Part shown: positions 52,330 to 61,250 of the stretch, piece after piece
Layout of the letters: each line of letters opens with the position of its first letter
Position numbering within the stretch: position 1 is the stretch's first letter
NCBI GenBank assembly: GCA_958296075.1
Contig: CATQHW010000001.1
Span: 124,001 to 188,000 of the forward strand
Reading direction: 5' to 3'
Origin: an uncultured Spirochaetia bacterium
GTDB taxonomy: Bacteria; Spirochaetota; Spirochaetia; SZUA-6; Bin103
DNA length: 64,000 nucleotides
Notes under the pieces: model-generated
The model's input: only the letters and a program-made list of their open reading frames with translations
Databases searched by the model: none
Told to the model about the DNA's origin: nothing
Made by a program: the position numbers and the translations under genes

Positions 52330-52992
52330 TCAGTATCCTCCTGCCCAGTAGTACCAATCCCGTCGGATCTCGACGGGCGGTCGGTGCGCGGCAGCTTGGA
52401 TTGCCGCTGACGCGATACCAGATGTCTGGATCGTCCGCACGCCGATTCGTGAAACGAGACACCACGGCAAGCACCGTTCGATCAGAAACTCCGCCTGCTT
52501 GCCTTCCTGACATTGTCTCCAGTCGCTAGCACCCACGGCCTGCCAATCGATCTCATGAATCTTTGCCAAGTCGCAACGATCCTCAAAGTACCAGGCGCCG
52601 GCGTTCGAGTGCGTAAACGCCCAACGGATTTGGCGCCGGTCGGCCCAGGCAACGGTCTGCCTCAAGTCAGACTCCAGATGAACGATGGGGTCCTGGCCGT
52701 GATCAGTCTCCTTGTGGATCACGTAGAGCATGACGGACCGCGGACAGAAGTAGAACGGCACGCAGTCTCCCACGTGCAGTCCGGGATGACTCCGGAGGAC
52801 ATTCTTCCTGCGGCGCTGTTTGATATTGTTGTTGCCAATTGCGGTACCCGGCAACCGTCGGTGCGTCACTTCCGCATCGGACCAGAGCTGTCCAGCCTCG
52901 ACGATCGAGGAGAGCCGATCAACGTGGACGATATGGTACAGCTTCGGCCGGTCAGGCACACGTGCACCAGTGTCCTGGTCCCCCGTGCTCAC
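52330..52992 (-). CDS. darT: DarT-type DNA ADP-ribosyltransferase toxin
   Basis: A 220-residue DarT (DUF4433) enzyme that transfers ADP-ribose from NAD+ to thymidine in single-stranded DNA and blocks replication. '[20 protein letters not shown]' carries the NAD-binding His. '[18 protein letters not shown]' is the conserved core, and '[15 protein letters not shown]' holds the ARTT-loop region. The catalytic Glu168 is in '[14 protein letters not shown]'. It starts by an ATGA overlap with the DUF1156 methylase gene, so toxin expression is coupled to that methylase. Confidence 0.92.
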   Translation of the reverse strand: MSTGDQDTGARVPDRPKLYHIVHVDRLSSIVEAGQLWSDAEVTHRRLPGTAIGNNNIKQRRRKNVLRSHPGLHVGDCVPFYFCPRSVMLYVIHKETDHGQDPIVHLESDLRQTVAWADRRQIRWAFTHSNAGAWYFEDRCDLAKIHEIDWQAVGASDWRQCQEGKQAEFLIERCLPWCLVSRIGVRTIQTSGIASAAIQAAAHRPPVEIRRDWYYWAGGY

Positions 52993-55892
52993 GACTCTTC
53001 CATCTTGCTACCACCGAACAACGGCGCCTGTTCCGGCGGCGCTTCCATTCTTGCGAGGCGGCTGACCTCCGGCCAGCTCCGTACGAGTCCGTTGTAGGAC
53101 AGCGCTTCGGCAGACCGCTTCTTGCGCTCGCACACCGTGTAGAGCCGATAGCAAAGGTCGCGCGCAACATCGCCCCAGCCGCCGAGCCTGCGCACCAGTT
53201 CGGCAGCCGTCTGCTCGCCGCCGAACTCCAGCACGCGGATCAGGTGGTGGACCGCCTCCCAGGTCGTGAGACGGTCGTCTCCGGCGGGGTTCCAATCGAT
53301 TGGCAGCTCCTGCGGCCGCAGCAGCCGCACCCGTCCCGCCGCAGCTCGCAGGATGCCCGCCTGCACCAACCCCGCCACACTGGTGTTCTTGGCCTTGGAG
53401 AGGGTCTCGGCGACGCCATAGTCGCCGGCCTCGAAGCCGTGTTGCTCGAACCACGCCAGCGCCCAGCGGCTGTCGGCGTCGATGTCGCCCTCCTGCTCGG
53501 CGAGAATCTCGTCCAGGGTCTGGTTGATGAGAGCCAGCGCTTCCCCTACGGAGACGCGATTGCCGGTAGCGTCGAGCACCCTGGCGTAGCGGGTAAAGAC
53601 CGCCATGCCAGGGCCGATCGCGGCCTGGGCCAAGTCGACCGGCGCGATGTTGCCGCGTTGCAGATAGGCCAGCGCCGGCGGCAGTTCCGCCTTCAGGGCG
53701 TCCATGAGCTCCCGGCGTGTACCGAGTGGAGCATCGTGCGGCCTCGTCCGGCAGACCAGCACGACGCTGGAGGCGAGCGCGTTCGATCCCCTGCCGATCA
53801 TTCGGCGGCCGAGCTCGGTGCGCATCGGCCACGTGCCGGTGACGGCAAAGCCGGCGTCGATCACCGCCCCGAGAAAGGTCTCCCAGCCGGTGCTGGCGAT
53901 CCCGCGGTCGTCACGGCTTTCGGACTGCTTGAACGCGTAATAGATCGTCGCTGGAAAGCGGGGATGCGTCTGTTCGGCCAGCCGCTCCATCGTCTGCGTC
54001 ATGCCGTTCATGAAGAAGGCCTCGGCCTTGGCTTTGGTGTCGTGGCGATAGGGAGTGGCGACCAGCTCCTCCGCCTTCGGGACCGCCATCGTGGCGAACA
54101 GGTCCGGGAAAATGGTCCTCAGCGACCTTCTCAGCCAAGCGTAGAAGAAGTCGGAGAGGTCGGCGTAGCCGATGTTGTCGTAGTACGGCGGATCAGTAGA
54201 AATGACCTTCGCCGATGACGAGATGGGAACGCGAGCATCTTGTTGGGCACCGTGTCCGTGCACACGCGACGGTAGAGATGCAATACTGGATCTGATCGAG
54301 GATATGCCACCTTCGAAGTTGCCGCTCGATTCTGACAGCGGGTTGCTCTCAGCGAAATCCCAGACCATGGGGATAGCCTGCCTACCGAACGTGTTGCGCG
54401 CATGTTCTCGCAGACTCGCCCACGCACACACCGCGGAGTTCCGGTCCGCAACCTTATCCACAGCGAAAGTCAGATACACGCCTACCGCGTGGGCGTAGGC
54501 GGTGGCTCCGGTGCCGCCGGTGTGGAGAGACTGTCCGTTGGGGAGGCCGGCGGCAGTGGCGTCCTGCCGGATGCGGTCGCATGCCTCGGTTACAAGATCG
54601 GAGAACGTGGTCAGTGCGACGATCTGCCGGGGCGTGAACAGGTCCTCGAACGTAGTGAGGCCGTAGAGTGGCGGAGAGAACCAGCGCGCGTTCTCCGGCA
54701 TCGCCGTTTCCGGCTTCCAGCTTGGACATGCGTCCCTCGGCGCCGACTCATGCTGCTCGGTTGGCGCCAGATATACCCGGCCACGGTCGCCCTCGGCGAC
54801 GATAGCCATCAGCCGTGAGCCCATTCGTCCCGCCTGACCTTCGCTCCGAATGTGGTCATAGGTGATCGGAACATCCGATATCAGGCAGCGAAAGGCATGC
54901 CGCTTGCCGGCGCTCGTGCCGGCCTTTGCCGCATCCACATCCGGCGGCGCGCCGGCCTTGACCGTGAAGCGGTAGCCGTCCATATCGACCACCGGTTCGA
55001 CGTACGCTTCCTTCCCCTTCTTGGTCGACAGCATGAACGTCGACGCCAGCGGTACCTCCACCTCCGCGAATGCCGGGTTCGGGCTCCTCACCGTGCGCGC
55101 CCACAACCACGCGATCACGGTCAGCTCCCGCCCCGCGTAGCGCCTCAGGTCCGGGCGCTCCCGCACCATCTCGTCGGTGACCGCGACCTTGGGATACAGA
55201 TGCCCGATGCGCCGCTCCGCTTCGTCCCGCATCCAGCGCCCGTAGTAGCGCACGTCCTCCGCCAGCCCGCGCGCGCCGGTCCACTCCCCGGACACCAGCT
55301 CGCCTTCCGACCGCGCCTGCGGGTTCACCGGCGGGCGGCCGGCGAACTTCGGCGGTATCTCGATCATCGCCTTGTTGATCAGCACGGCTACCGGGTTCAG
55401 GTCGCTGGCGTGCGCCTCCAGGCCAAGCCGCTGCGCCTCCAGCGGCAGCGCGCCGCCGCCGGCGAACGGGTCGTGAAACGCCGGCAGGCGCTCCGGGTCG
55501 AACAGTTCGGCCGCGCGCGGATGGCCGGCGTGGTCGGCGCAGGTACGCCGCCAGCTTGCGCGGATCTCGTCACGCGCCGCCTGCAGCACCTCCTCGTTGG
55601 TGGTGTTCTCCCACTTGACCATCTCTTCGATGAGATCGAACAACCGCTCGCGCTCCCGGTCCTGCTCCTGCTCGGTGGGGAACAGCTCGGGCTGACTCGC
55701 CGGGTCGTCGACCATCTGCGCGAAGATCACGGCCCGCGCGGCGGCCAGCGGACGCCGCGCCCACCAGAGATGGAGCGTGCTCGGGTGGCCGTGGCGGATC
55801 GACTTCTCGCGCGCGGCGGCGGCGTTGATCGCGTCGAGCGGCAGCGCCACCTCGATCAGCTTCTTGCGTTGCGCCGCCTGACTGTCCCGCAT
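52989..55892 (-). CDS. DUF1156-domain adenine/cytosine-N4-type DNA methylase (defence-associated)
   Basis: A 967-residue methylase. It opens '[20 protein letters not shown]' then '[19 protein letters not shown]', the DUF1156 signature. The SAM-binding motif is '[19 protein letters not shown]' (141-147 for DPFAGGG). The catalytic motif is Asp567-Pro-Pro-Tyr in '[16 protein letters not shown]', an amino-methyltransferase type. The ~280-residue C-terminus is unassigned. DUF1156 proteins are found in anti-phage islands, usually with a DUF499 ATPase and a helicase; none is seen here. It is directly coupled to darT by ATGA. A leaderless TACGAT sits 8 nt before its ATG. Confidence 0.85.
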   Translation of the reverse strand: MRDSQAAQRKKLIEVALPLDAINAAAAREKSIRHGHPSTLHLWWARRPLAAARAVIFAQMVDDPASQPELFPTEQEQDRERERLFDLIEEMVKWENTTNEEVLQAARDEIRASWRRTCADHAGHPRAAELFDPERLPAFHDPFAGGGALPLEAQRLGLEAHASDLNPVAVLINKAMIEIPPKFAGRPPVNPQARSEGELVSGEWTGARGLAEDVRYYGRWMRDEAERRIGHLYPKVAVTDEMVRERPDLRRYAGRELTVIAWLWARTVRSPNPAFAEVEVPLASTFMLSTKKGKEAYVEPVVDMDGYRFTVKAGAPPDVDAAKAGTSAGKRHAFRCLISDVPITYDHIRSEGQAGRMGSRLMAIVAEGDRGRVYLAPTEQHESAPRDACPSWKPETAMPENARWFSPPLYGLTTFEDLFTPRQIVALTTFSDLVTEACDRIRQDATAAGLPNGQSLHTGGTGATAYAHAVGVYLTFAVDKVADRNSAVCAWASLREHARNTFGRQAIPMVWDFAESNPLSESSGNFEGGISSIRSSIASLPSRVHGHGAQQDARVPISSSAKVISTDPPYYDNIGYADLSDFFYAWLRRSLRTIFPDLFATMAVPKAEELVATPYRHDTKAKAEAFFMNGMTQTMERLAEQTHPRFPATIYYAFKQSESRDDRGIASTGWETFLGAVIDAGFAVTGTWPMRTELGRRMIGRGSNALASSVVLVCRTRPHDAPLGTRRELMDALKAELPPALAYLQRGNIAPVDLAQAAIGPGMAVFTRYARVLDATGNRVSVGEALALINQTLDEILAEQEGDIDADSRWALAWFEQHGFEAGDYGVAETLSKAKNTSVAGLVQAGILRAAAGRVRLLRPQELPIDWNPAGDDRLTTWEAVHHLIRVLEFGGEQTAAELVRRLGGWGDVARDLCYRLYTVCERKKRSAEALSYNGLVRSWPEVSRLARMEAPPEQAPLFGGSKMEES

Positions 55893-55900
55893 GTGCAGCG

Positions 55901-55906
55901 ATCGTA
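55901..55906 (-). promoter_or_regulatory. Putative -10 element for the DUF1156-darTG unit
   Basis: On the minus strand TACGAT lies 8 nt before the ATG at 55892, with no Shine-Dalgarno site. The 112-bp gap after the AAA ATPase gene could thus hold an independent promoter. Confidence 0.35.
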
Positions 55907-56004
55907 ACGAGAATTCGACGCTCCGGCACTACCAGGAGCGACCGGGTGCCATGTGGCTCACCGCGCGGCGGGTATGGACTCCGGACCATTCGCCGGCTTG
56001 GAGC

Positions 56005-57270
56005 CTACAGCTCCTGGCCGAGGGCGCCTTTGATCTCTCCATCCAGCCAGAGTTGAGACAGGTTGCGGCCGTTCTTCGCTTGTTGCCACTCTTCCTTCTT
56101 CATTCCCGGGCGCGGCTTGAGAGGTGCCACTGTCGTGTGGCCATTCCGGTTCCGCTCCACGACGAACACCCTCTGATCGTCTTTGAACAGGTCGAACGCA
56201 TCCAGGGAGGTCGGATTGTGGCTGGTGAGAAGTACCTGCTCCGGTCCACAGCTCAATCCGTTCGCGGACGCCTCCTTGGTGATATCTATAATGGTCTCGA
56301 GGAGAACTCTGGTCATCCGTGGATTCAGGGAACTGTCCACATTGTCGAGAGCGAATATCTTCGGCGCATCGTCATGCGCAAGCAGAATCGCAACGAAGAG
56401 GAGGAAGAGCGTACCTTCGCTGCTATCGTATACAGACAACGTCCGCCGCCTGGGATGCATAAATTCGTCAAGGAAATATACCATGTCATCTTCCTGATTC
56501 GGCAATGCCCTGGAGGTAAGGGACTTGGCGATTCCTCCCACCCTTACCTTACTAGCCCACCGCGGCAGGAACGCAAGATGGAGCGCCCGGTTCTTTAACC
56601 CAAGCGTCGATGATTTATCGAGTCTTGCGTTGTGCAATTGCACAATGCATCCGCGAACGGCCTGTGGCAGTCCTTCGCCATGCAATCCGATCGGAGGCGT
56701 ATCGACTTTCCCCGGGGTCAACCCTCTCAGGAAGTCAGTTTTCGGAGAATAGATCGCATATTGCGAAAGACCATGCAGAGCCTTTTCCACGGCATCAGGA
56801 AAATCGAAAGCGGTACGGACTTGATCCCAGATACTTCGATGCGGGTCCAGGTTGCCACGTGTGCTCTTTCCCAGTACTTGCGCTCCGTCGAGACCGCGTC
56901 CGAATAGCTTTTTTTGTCCTTGCGTGCAGCTCTCGCTGGAAAACGCCAACAGCGGGTCGTCTTCCTTCCCGGAAAGTTCGATGCGGTATGTTACGTCACC
57001 CTCCAGTTCGGCGGTGAGCTGCAGCGTCCTCGGCAGCTCGGTGTTCTTGAATGCCGACTTCATCAACTCGGGCGGCGTTATTCGCACCCCCTTCCGGCCC
57101 AGGTCGGTGTCTCCCAGACCCCGGTCTACGGAAGCAGACAGAACACCTATCGCCTCGATGATGTTGGATTTACCGGCGCCGTTCCCGCCGATGAAAATGT
57201 TGATTCGCCCCAATTCGAGCGTGGCGAGGCGAATCGACTTGAAGCGCTCCACGGTCAGTTTCTTCAGCAT
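56005..57270 (-). CDS. AAA family (AAA_21/OLD-like) ATPase
   Basis: A 421-residue P-loop ATPase of the SMC/OLD-like AAA_21 type. 'TVERFKSIRLATLELGRINI' then Walker A 'GGNGAGKSNIIEAIG' (Lys34). 'YDSSEGTLFLLFVAILLA' is the signature-like segment. Walker B is 'IFALDNVDSSLNPRM' with Asp309-Asn310-Val311-Asp312, so the usual catalytic Glu is not in its standard place. 'VLLTSHNPTSLDAFDL' is the His switch. No TOPRIM nuclease domain is fused. The ATG at 57270 has GGAG 9 nt upstream. It is first in the minus-strand defence array; its role there is unknown. Confidence 0.82.
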   Translation of the reverse strand: MLKKLTVERFKSIRLATLELGRINIFIGGNGAGKSNIIEAIGVLSASVDRGLGDTDLGRKGVRITPPELMKSAFKNTELPRTLQLTAELEGDVTYRIELSGKEDDPLLAFSSESCTQGQKKLFGRGLDGAQVLGKSTRGNLDPHRSIWDQVRTAFDFPDAVEKALHGLSQYAIYSPKTDFLRGLTPGKVDTPPIGLHGEGLPQAVRGCIVQLHNARLDKSSTLGLKNRALHLAFLPRWASKVRVGGIAKSLTSRALPNQEDDMVYFLDEFMHPRRRTLSVYDSSEGTLFLLFVAILLAHDDAPKIFALDNVDSSLNPRMTRVLLETIIDITKEASANGLSCGPEQVLLTSHNPTSLDAFDLFKDDQRVFVVERNRNGHTTVAPLKPRPGMKKEEWQQAKNGRNLSQLWLDGEIKGALGQEL

Positions 57271-57369
57271 CCGCTTCGTCTCCGCAGCCGCAGAGTACCA
57301 CGCCACGCGATCGTGCCGCCATAAGGTGGCGATGCCCTGCGGCGCTCGCCATTGCGAGTCGCGGTCGGG

Positions 57370-57726
57370 TCAACTGCCGCGGTAGGTGGTGTAGCTCCAG
57401 GGTGACACCAACAGGGGCACGTGGTAGTGGGCATCCGCGGCGATGCCGAAGCGCACCGTTACCTGATCGAGGAACGGCGGATCAGGTAACGGCAGGCCGG
57501 CGCCGACGAAGTATTCGCCGACGTGGAACACCAGCTCCCACTGACCGGTATGGAAGGCGGCTCCGTCGAGCAGCGGCGCGTCGCAGCGACCGTCGTGGTT
57601 GGTGCGCGCGGTCGCAGCCAAGCGGCGTTCCGCGCCGGCGGAGCCGATGGCATATAGCTCCACCCGGATGCCGGCGCCCGGGCGGCCCTGCGCGGTATCG
57701 AGGATGTGGGTAGTGAGCCGTCCCAT
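57370..57726 (-). CDS. uraH: 5-hydroxyisourate hydrolase (transthyretin-like)
   Basis: A 118-residue enzyme that hydrolyses 5-hydroxyisourate, the product of uricase. '[20 protein letters not shown]' carries the N-terminal catalytic His. '[12 protein letters not shown]' and '[18 protein letters not shown]' (the YRGS terminus is diagnostic for HIU hydrolase over transthyretin) complete the active site. An AGGAGG site, partly inside the uricase stop region, lies 5 nt before the ATG at 57726; an adjacent ATG is at 57729. It follows the uricase gene in one operon. Confidence 0.94.
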   Translation of the reverse strand: MGRLTTHILDTAQGRPGAGIRVELYAIGSAGAERRLAATARTNHDGRCDAPLLDGAAFHTGQWELVFHVGEYFVGAGLPLPDPPFLDQVTVRFGIAADAHYHVPLLVSPWSYTTYRGS

Positions 57727-57728
57727 CA

Positions 57729-58577
57729 TCACCTCCTCAAGGTCGCTTCGATCTGGCCGTTCGGCTCGTCGGTCGGCAGGAACAGCGTGCCGCTCGCCTC
57801 CTGCCCGAAGGCGGAGAGGTCGATCGGCAGGTAGTGGACGTTGGGCATCGACAGGGTGATCTCGGCGACGGCCGGAGCCGCGGCCAGTGCCGCCTCGCCC
57901 ATCCGGTAGAGGCTGTCCTGCACCGAGTGGCTGTAGGTGGTCGCGAACACCCGCAGCGCCGCCTCCCGTATCGCGGTCGCCACCGCGCCGTAGTCGCCGC
58001 CGTCGCCGAGCCCGACGCCCGCGAACCGCCAAGCCGCCGCCATGCGGGTCGCCAGGATACGGTCGGTGGTCGGCGGCAAGGTCGTGTACTCATCCTGCGC
58101 GTAGTCGACGAAGCCGGACCCGGTCGTCTTCATGATCGCCAAGCCGCGCACCCCGCCCACGATCTCGCGCGTCGACCGGGTGGCGGTGACGCGGGCGAAC
58201 GGGGTGCCGCTCTCGGAACGGACGAAGCTGTGATCGTGGGGCTGCCCGCCGATCGGCATCCGGCTCCAGACAGTCTCTTCGACTTCGACCTGCGCTTTCG
58301 AGACCTGCCGGTAGCGGTCCAGAAAGCACTGCGCGATCGCCAGCGCGAACGGCTCATTGGCGGCAGCGACGTGCGCCGCGGCCAGCACGTGGACCAGATT
58401 CTTCATCGTATCCGTGGGCACCACGGAGGAGTTGTCGGCCGCGGTGTAGGCGCGGGCGAAGTCGCCGTCCAGGGACACCGTGACGCGCGCCTCGCGCACC
58501 TCGTGACGCGGCCGGGCGCGTTGCACGCGCAGCACTCGCACGTTCGCCTTACCGTACTGTTGTCCGACAAATGGCAT
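57729..58577 (-). CDS. pucL: Uricase (urate oxidase, cofactor-free)
   Basis: A 282-residue urate oxidase of the T-fold family, oxidising urate to 5-hydroxyisourate. '[20 protein letters not shown]' holds the catalytic Thr and the Asn/Lys region. '[17 protein letters not shown]' and '[20 protein letters not shown]' are family motifs, and '[15 protein letters not shown]' is near the C-terminus. It is normal in length and has no fused decarboxylase domain. The stop overlaps the uraH start region (TGATG). Together with the xdh operon at 38-42.8 kb it provides xanthine-to-hydroxyisourate steps. Confidence 0.94.
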   Translation of the reverse strand: MPFVGQQYGKANVRVLRVQRARPRHEVREARVTVSLDGDFARAYTAADNSSVVPTDTMKNLVHVLAAAHVAAANEPFALAIAQCFLDRYRQVSKAQVEVEETVWSRMPIGGQPHDHSFVRSESGTPFARVTATRSTREIVGGVRGLAIMKTTGSGFVDYAQDEYTTLPPTTDRILATRMAAAWRFAGVGLGDGGDYGAVATAIREAALRVFATTYSHSVQDSLYRMGEAALAAAPAVAEITLSMPNVHYLPIDLSAFGQEASGTLFLPTDEPNGQIEATLRR

Positions 58578-58629
58578 CGCCGTTGTCTTTAGCGTAGTCC
58601 GCCCCGCGCGCCGCGTCCAGCCAACTCAG

Positions 58630-58965
58630 GCTAGGTCAATGTTCGATTTGGACGTCCCCCCAGCGGTCGTCGAGGTACTCGGCGACCAGGCGGCGATGTC
58701 AGCGGTGCGGCTGGTGCTCGCTGCACAGCAGACAACCGGCGTCCAGGAGTTCGCGCGCAATCGTCTCTTCCACGCGGCGCGCGCGCATGAGGTCGATTAA
58801 CCCGCCGCGTAGGTGTCCCAATCGATTCGCTGCTTGCGGTAGTCGCTGAGCAGGTCCCGGGTCGAGGCAAGGCCCGGCAGGTGGACGTAATCGATGCCGC
58901 CAAGCTCGCCGAGGAACCAGGCCAGGTCGTCCCGCTTGGCGAACCCGGACAGTTGCGAGGTATTG
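58630..58965 (-). pseudogene. Truncated, frameshifted copy of a DUF488 gene
   Basis: These 336 bp repeat 60220-60557 almost exactly, with a few substitutions and two single-base gaps (one near 58637, one near 58799). They cover the C-terminal ~110 codons of the intact DUF488 gene, including its stop, but lack the first ~33 codons. The base loss shifts the frame, so only a scrap of protein could form. It lies in the 473-bp gap after the uricase gene; the rest of that gap holds nothing recognisable. Confidence 0.82.
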
Positions 58966-59050
58966 CGGGGTCGCACCCGGCCCCGGCCCGGGGTGGGGAC
59001 GTGACTGGACGGTGCGTTTCCGTTATGCTGGTGCCGGTGGAGGAAGGCCC

Positions 59051-59833
59051 ATGGCGATTTCAGTGCTCGCTCCGGTCAAGCGCAAGATTGACTACCCTAG
59101 TTCCGACGGCAAGCCGGTGGCGGAAAGCGATTATCAACTCACCCCGCTGACCTACGCACGCGACGGGCTGCGCCACTACTTCCGCCACCGCCCCGACGTG
59201 TACGTTGCCGGCAACCTGTTGCTCTACTACGAAGCAGGCAACACCAGGGCGTCGGTGGCGCCGGACGTATTCGTGGTGCTGGGAGTAGCGAACCACGACC
59301 GCTCCTCGTACCTGCTGTGGGAGGAAGGCAAGGTCCCGGACTTCGTGCTGGAGATCACCTCGCGCACTACGCGGGGAGAAGACCAGGGGAAGAAGCGGGA
59401 GTTGTATCGCCGGCTGGGGGTAGCGGAGTACTGGCAACACGACCCGACGGGAGACTGGCTGAAGCCGCCGTTGCGGGGCTTGGAGCTGGTCGCCGGGGAG
59501 TACGTGGCGCTGCCGGGGAGGGAGCTGGCGGACGGGACGCTGGCGCTGAGGAGCAGGATGCTGGGGCTGGAACTGCGCCTTACCGAGGGCGGGTTACGCT
59601 TTCATGATCCGGTGACGGGGCGGAACGTACGCACGCTGGCGGAGACGGATGAGGCATGGGAGCGGGCCGAACAGGCACGGGAGCAGGCCGAACAGGCACG
59701 GGAGCGGGAGCAGCAGGCATGGGAGCAGGAGCAGCAGGCACGGGAGCGGGCTGAAGAGGGATGGCAGGCGGCGGTAGCGCGCGTGGCTGAACTCGAGGCC
59801 TTGCTGCGCCGGGAGCGCGGTCGTGATTCCTGA
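59051..59833 (+). CDS. Uma2 family protein with C-terminal heptad coiled coil
   Basis: A 260-residue protein. The N-terminal Uma2 core has 'LLLYYEAGNTRASVAPDVFV' (acidic residue), 'KVPDFVLEITSRTTRGEDQG' (Glu) and 'KKRELYRRLGVAEYWQHDP' (Lys/Glu), typical of the PD-(D/E)XK-like fold. After residue ~200 comes a charged coiled coil built from 7-residue units such as 'ERAEQAR' and 'EREQQAW', encoded by a 21-bp tandem repeat. AGGAAGG lies 3-4 nt before the ATG at 59051, which is preferred over an upstream in-frame ATG. Many Uma2 proteins carry such tails; their role is unknown. Confidence 0.85.
   Translation: MAISVLAPVKRKIDYPSSDGKPVAESDYQLTPLTYARDGLRHYFRHRPDVYVAGNLLLYYEAGNTRASVAPDVFVVLGVANHDRSSYLLWEEGKVPDFVLEITSRTTRGEDQGKKRELYRRLGVAEYWQHDPTGDWLKPPLRGLELVAGEYVALPGRELADGTLALRSRMLGLELRLTEGGLRFHDPVTGRNVRTLAETDEAWERAEQAREQAEQAREREQQAWEQEQQARERAEEGWQAAVARVAELEALLRRERGRDS
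59660..59764 (+). repeat. Five-copy 21-bp tandem repeat encoding heptads in the Uma2 tail
   Basis: Five consecutive 21-bp units begin at 59660, 59681, 59702, 59723 and 59744, each starting GAGC and ending GG. They encode ERAEQAR, EQAEQAR, EREQQAW, EQEQQAR and ERAEEGW. The unit length equals one coiled-coil heptad, so copy number can change without a frameshift. Confidence 0.85.
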
Positions 59834-59892
59834 TATCAAGATGCAGCAGAAGAGTGACCCGGCGACGCTTGGCGGCGTGCTCATCGTGGAGA

Positions 59893-60082
59893 TCGAGCTA
59901 TGGGTTCGAGAGCTTCGGCTTTCTCTTCGACGACTACCGGCTCCCGCACCGCGAGCGCTGCATTGCCGCGCACCCGCTGCCTGATTACGCCATCGCCGGC
60001 ATCCGCACCGGCCAGTACGTCGAACGCGACGACGGCTCCTACGAAAAACTTCTGGGAAGCCGAGACCAGCTTCGCTGAGTAG
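59893..60082 (+). pseudogene. 3' remnant of an unidentified gene, frameshifted in an A run
   Basis: An open stretch reads 'GFESFGFLFDDYRLPHRERC' and 'DYAIAGIRTGQYVERDDGSY'. At the AAAAA run (60044-60048), removing one A would give an ending 'NFWEAETSFAE' with a TAG at 60080-60082, a more natural C-terminus than the current frame. I do not recognise the family. No start codon or upstream part is present; the 5' part ends near the Uma2 stop. Confidence 0.35.
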
Positions 60083-60098
60083 CGCCGGTACGCTGATC

Positions 60099-60190
60099 GA
60101 CTCGTCCCGGCCCCACGTCGTGGTGATCGGCGGCGGCTCTGCGGCCTTGCGGCGGCCTACGAACTCGGCCGGCGCGGCATCCGCGCCGCA
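60099..60190 (+). pseudogene. 5' remnant of an FAD-dependent oxidoreductase gene
   Basis: The sequence encodes 'PHVVVIGGGSA' and, after restoring one lost base near 60142, 'GLAAAYELGRRGIRAA', the beta-alpha-beta FAD-binding start of many flavin oxidoreductases. The similarity then stops at the border with the DUF488 repeat. The gene body is gone; it probably followed the 59893 remnant in an old operon. Confidence 0.6.
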
Positions 60191-60219
60191 TCAGGTCCCG
60201 GTCGGACAACGCCTTGCAC

Positions 60220-60557
60220 GCTAGGTTAGATGTTCGACCTGGACGTCCCCCCAGCGGTCGTCGAGGTACTCGGCGACCAGGCGGCGATGGCAGCGGTGCG
60301 GCTGGTGCTCGCTGCACAGCAGACAACCGGCGTCCAGGAGTTCGCGCGCAATCGTCTCTTCCACGCGGCGCGCGCGCATGAGGTCGAGAAACCGCGCCGC
60401 GTAGGTGTCCCAATCGATTCGCTGCTTGCGGTAGTCGCTGAGCAGGTCCCGGGTCGGGGCAAGGCTCGGCAGGTGGACGTAATCGATGCCGCCAAGCTCG
60501 CCGAGGAACCAGGCCAGGTCGTCCCGCTTGGCGAACCCGGACAGTTGCGAGGTATTG
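60220..60557 (-). repeat. Intact partner of the 336-338-bp duplicated DUF488 segment
   Basis: This is the second copy of the direct repeat whose other copy is 58630-58965, about 97% identical by eye. It includes the stop codon and most of the body of the intact DUF488 gene. The two copies are 1.6 kb apart and enclose the Uma2 gene and gene remnants. Confidence 0.85.
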
Positions 60558-60658
60558 TTGAGCCGTACGTCGAGCACCCGTTTGACGCCCGATTTCCGGA
60601 GCAGTCCGAAGAATCGGTGCGCGGGCTTTCCGGTGAAGCCGATGGTCGCGATTCTCAC
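60221..60658 (-). CDS. DUF488 family protein
   Basis: A 145-residue DUF488 protein. 'IATIGFTGKPAHRFFGLL' and 'VKRVLDVRLNNTSQLSGFA' are the family opening, with Asp-Val-Arg. 'GCLLCSEHQPHRCHRRLVAE' is the conserved Cys/Glu/His/Arg motif near the C-terminus. The fold resembles Toprim/Rossmann-like enzymes and is suspected to act on nucleic acids, but its activity is unknown. The start is a GTG at 60658, 1 nt after the stop of a second, different DUF488 gene. It is the last gene of the four-gene operon. Confidence 0.85.
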   Translation of the reverse strand: MRIATIGFTGKPAHRFFGLLRKSGVKRVLDVRLNNTSQLSGFAKRDDLAWFLGELGGIDYVHLPSLAPTRDLLSDYRKQRIDWDTYAARFLDLMRARRVEETIARELLDAGCLLCSEHQPHRCHRRLVAEYLDDRWGDVQVEHLT

Positions 60659-60659
60659 G

Positions 60660-61250
60660 TCAGTCCTTGGAGACGAAGGCGACGCGCCGTGCCTGCAGCG
60701 CCAGCGCGTGCGCGAGCAATTCCTCGCGCGGTTGAAACAGATCGCCGTCCGGGCTCAGATCGAACCGCGCCAGGAGTCGGTCCAGCGTCTTCTCATGCGG
60801 TTCGAGTTCGCCGCCGGCAAGGATGTGCACGACCGACACGCCCAGCGCCGCGAGCGCCGGGGCGACCAGCAGCGTCCGGTGACAGTCGAGCGGCTCCTTC
60901 TCCGCGCACGTGAGCGCGATACGATGGTGCACGGCGCCGTCGACGAGCCGCGCCACACCGCCCCGAAACCGGCTCGTGCGGGCAATCAGCTCATAGTCAA
61001 TCCGACCGCCTCGGTAGCAGGCGGGATCGGCCGAACGACCGCCGAGCTCCTGCCCGAGGAACGAATAGCGAACGCCGCGTGCCTTGAGCGCCGCGCAGAG
61101 CGGGTCGCGATTGAACTGCGGGCAGAAACGGCTGAACGGCGCCGAGCGCACGTCGGCCACGGCCGTGACGCCGTTGTTCGACAACAGCGCCAGAAACGCT
61201 TCCAGCGAGTGATTGGAGTGGCCGATGGTGAATATCCGGGGACCGGTCAT
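60660..61250 (-). CDS. DUF488 family protein, second paralogue
   Basis: A 196-residue DUF488 protein, longer and only distantly similar to the 60221 gene. 'IFTIGHSNHSLEAFLALL' and 'VTAVADVRSAPFSRFCPQFN' (Asp-Val-Arg) open it, and 'IALTCAEKEPLDCHRTLLVA' is the Cys/Glu/Cys-His motif. The ATG at 61250 overlaps the upstream dual-OB gene as ATGA, making it preferable to an in-frame ATG at 61265. Paired DUF488 genes of two types suggest a hetero-complex; function unknown. Confidence 0.87.
   Translation of the reverse strand: MTGPRIFTIGHSNHSLEAFLALLSNNGVTAVADVRSAPFSRFCPQFNRDPLCAALKARGVRYSFLGQELGGRSADPACYRGGRIDYELIARTSRFRGGVARLVDGAVHHRIALTCAEKEPLDCHRTLLVAPALAALGVSVVHILAGGELEPHEKTLDRLLARFDLSPDGDLFQPREELLAHALALQARRVAFVSKD

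Noticed and set aside
52989..57270. Complete DISARM, BREX or DUF499-DUF1156 system
   Set aside because: No helicase, DUF499 ATPase, PglZ or PLD protein is present within the window; only the DUF1156 methylase and one AAA ATPase are.
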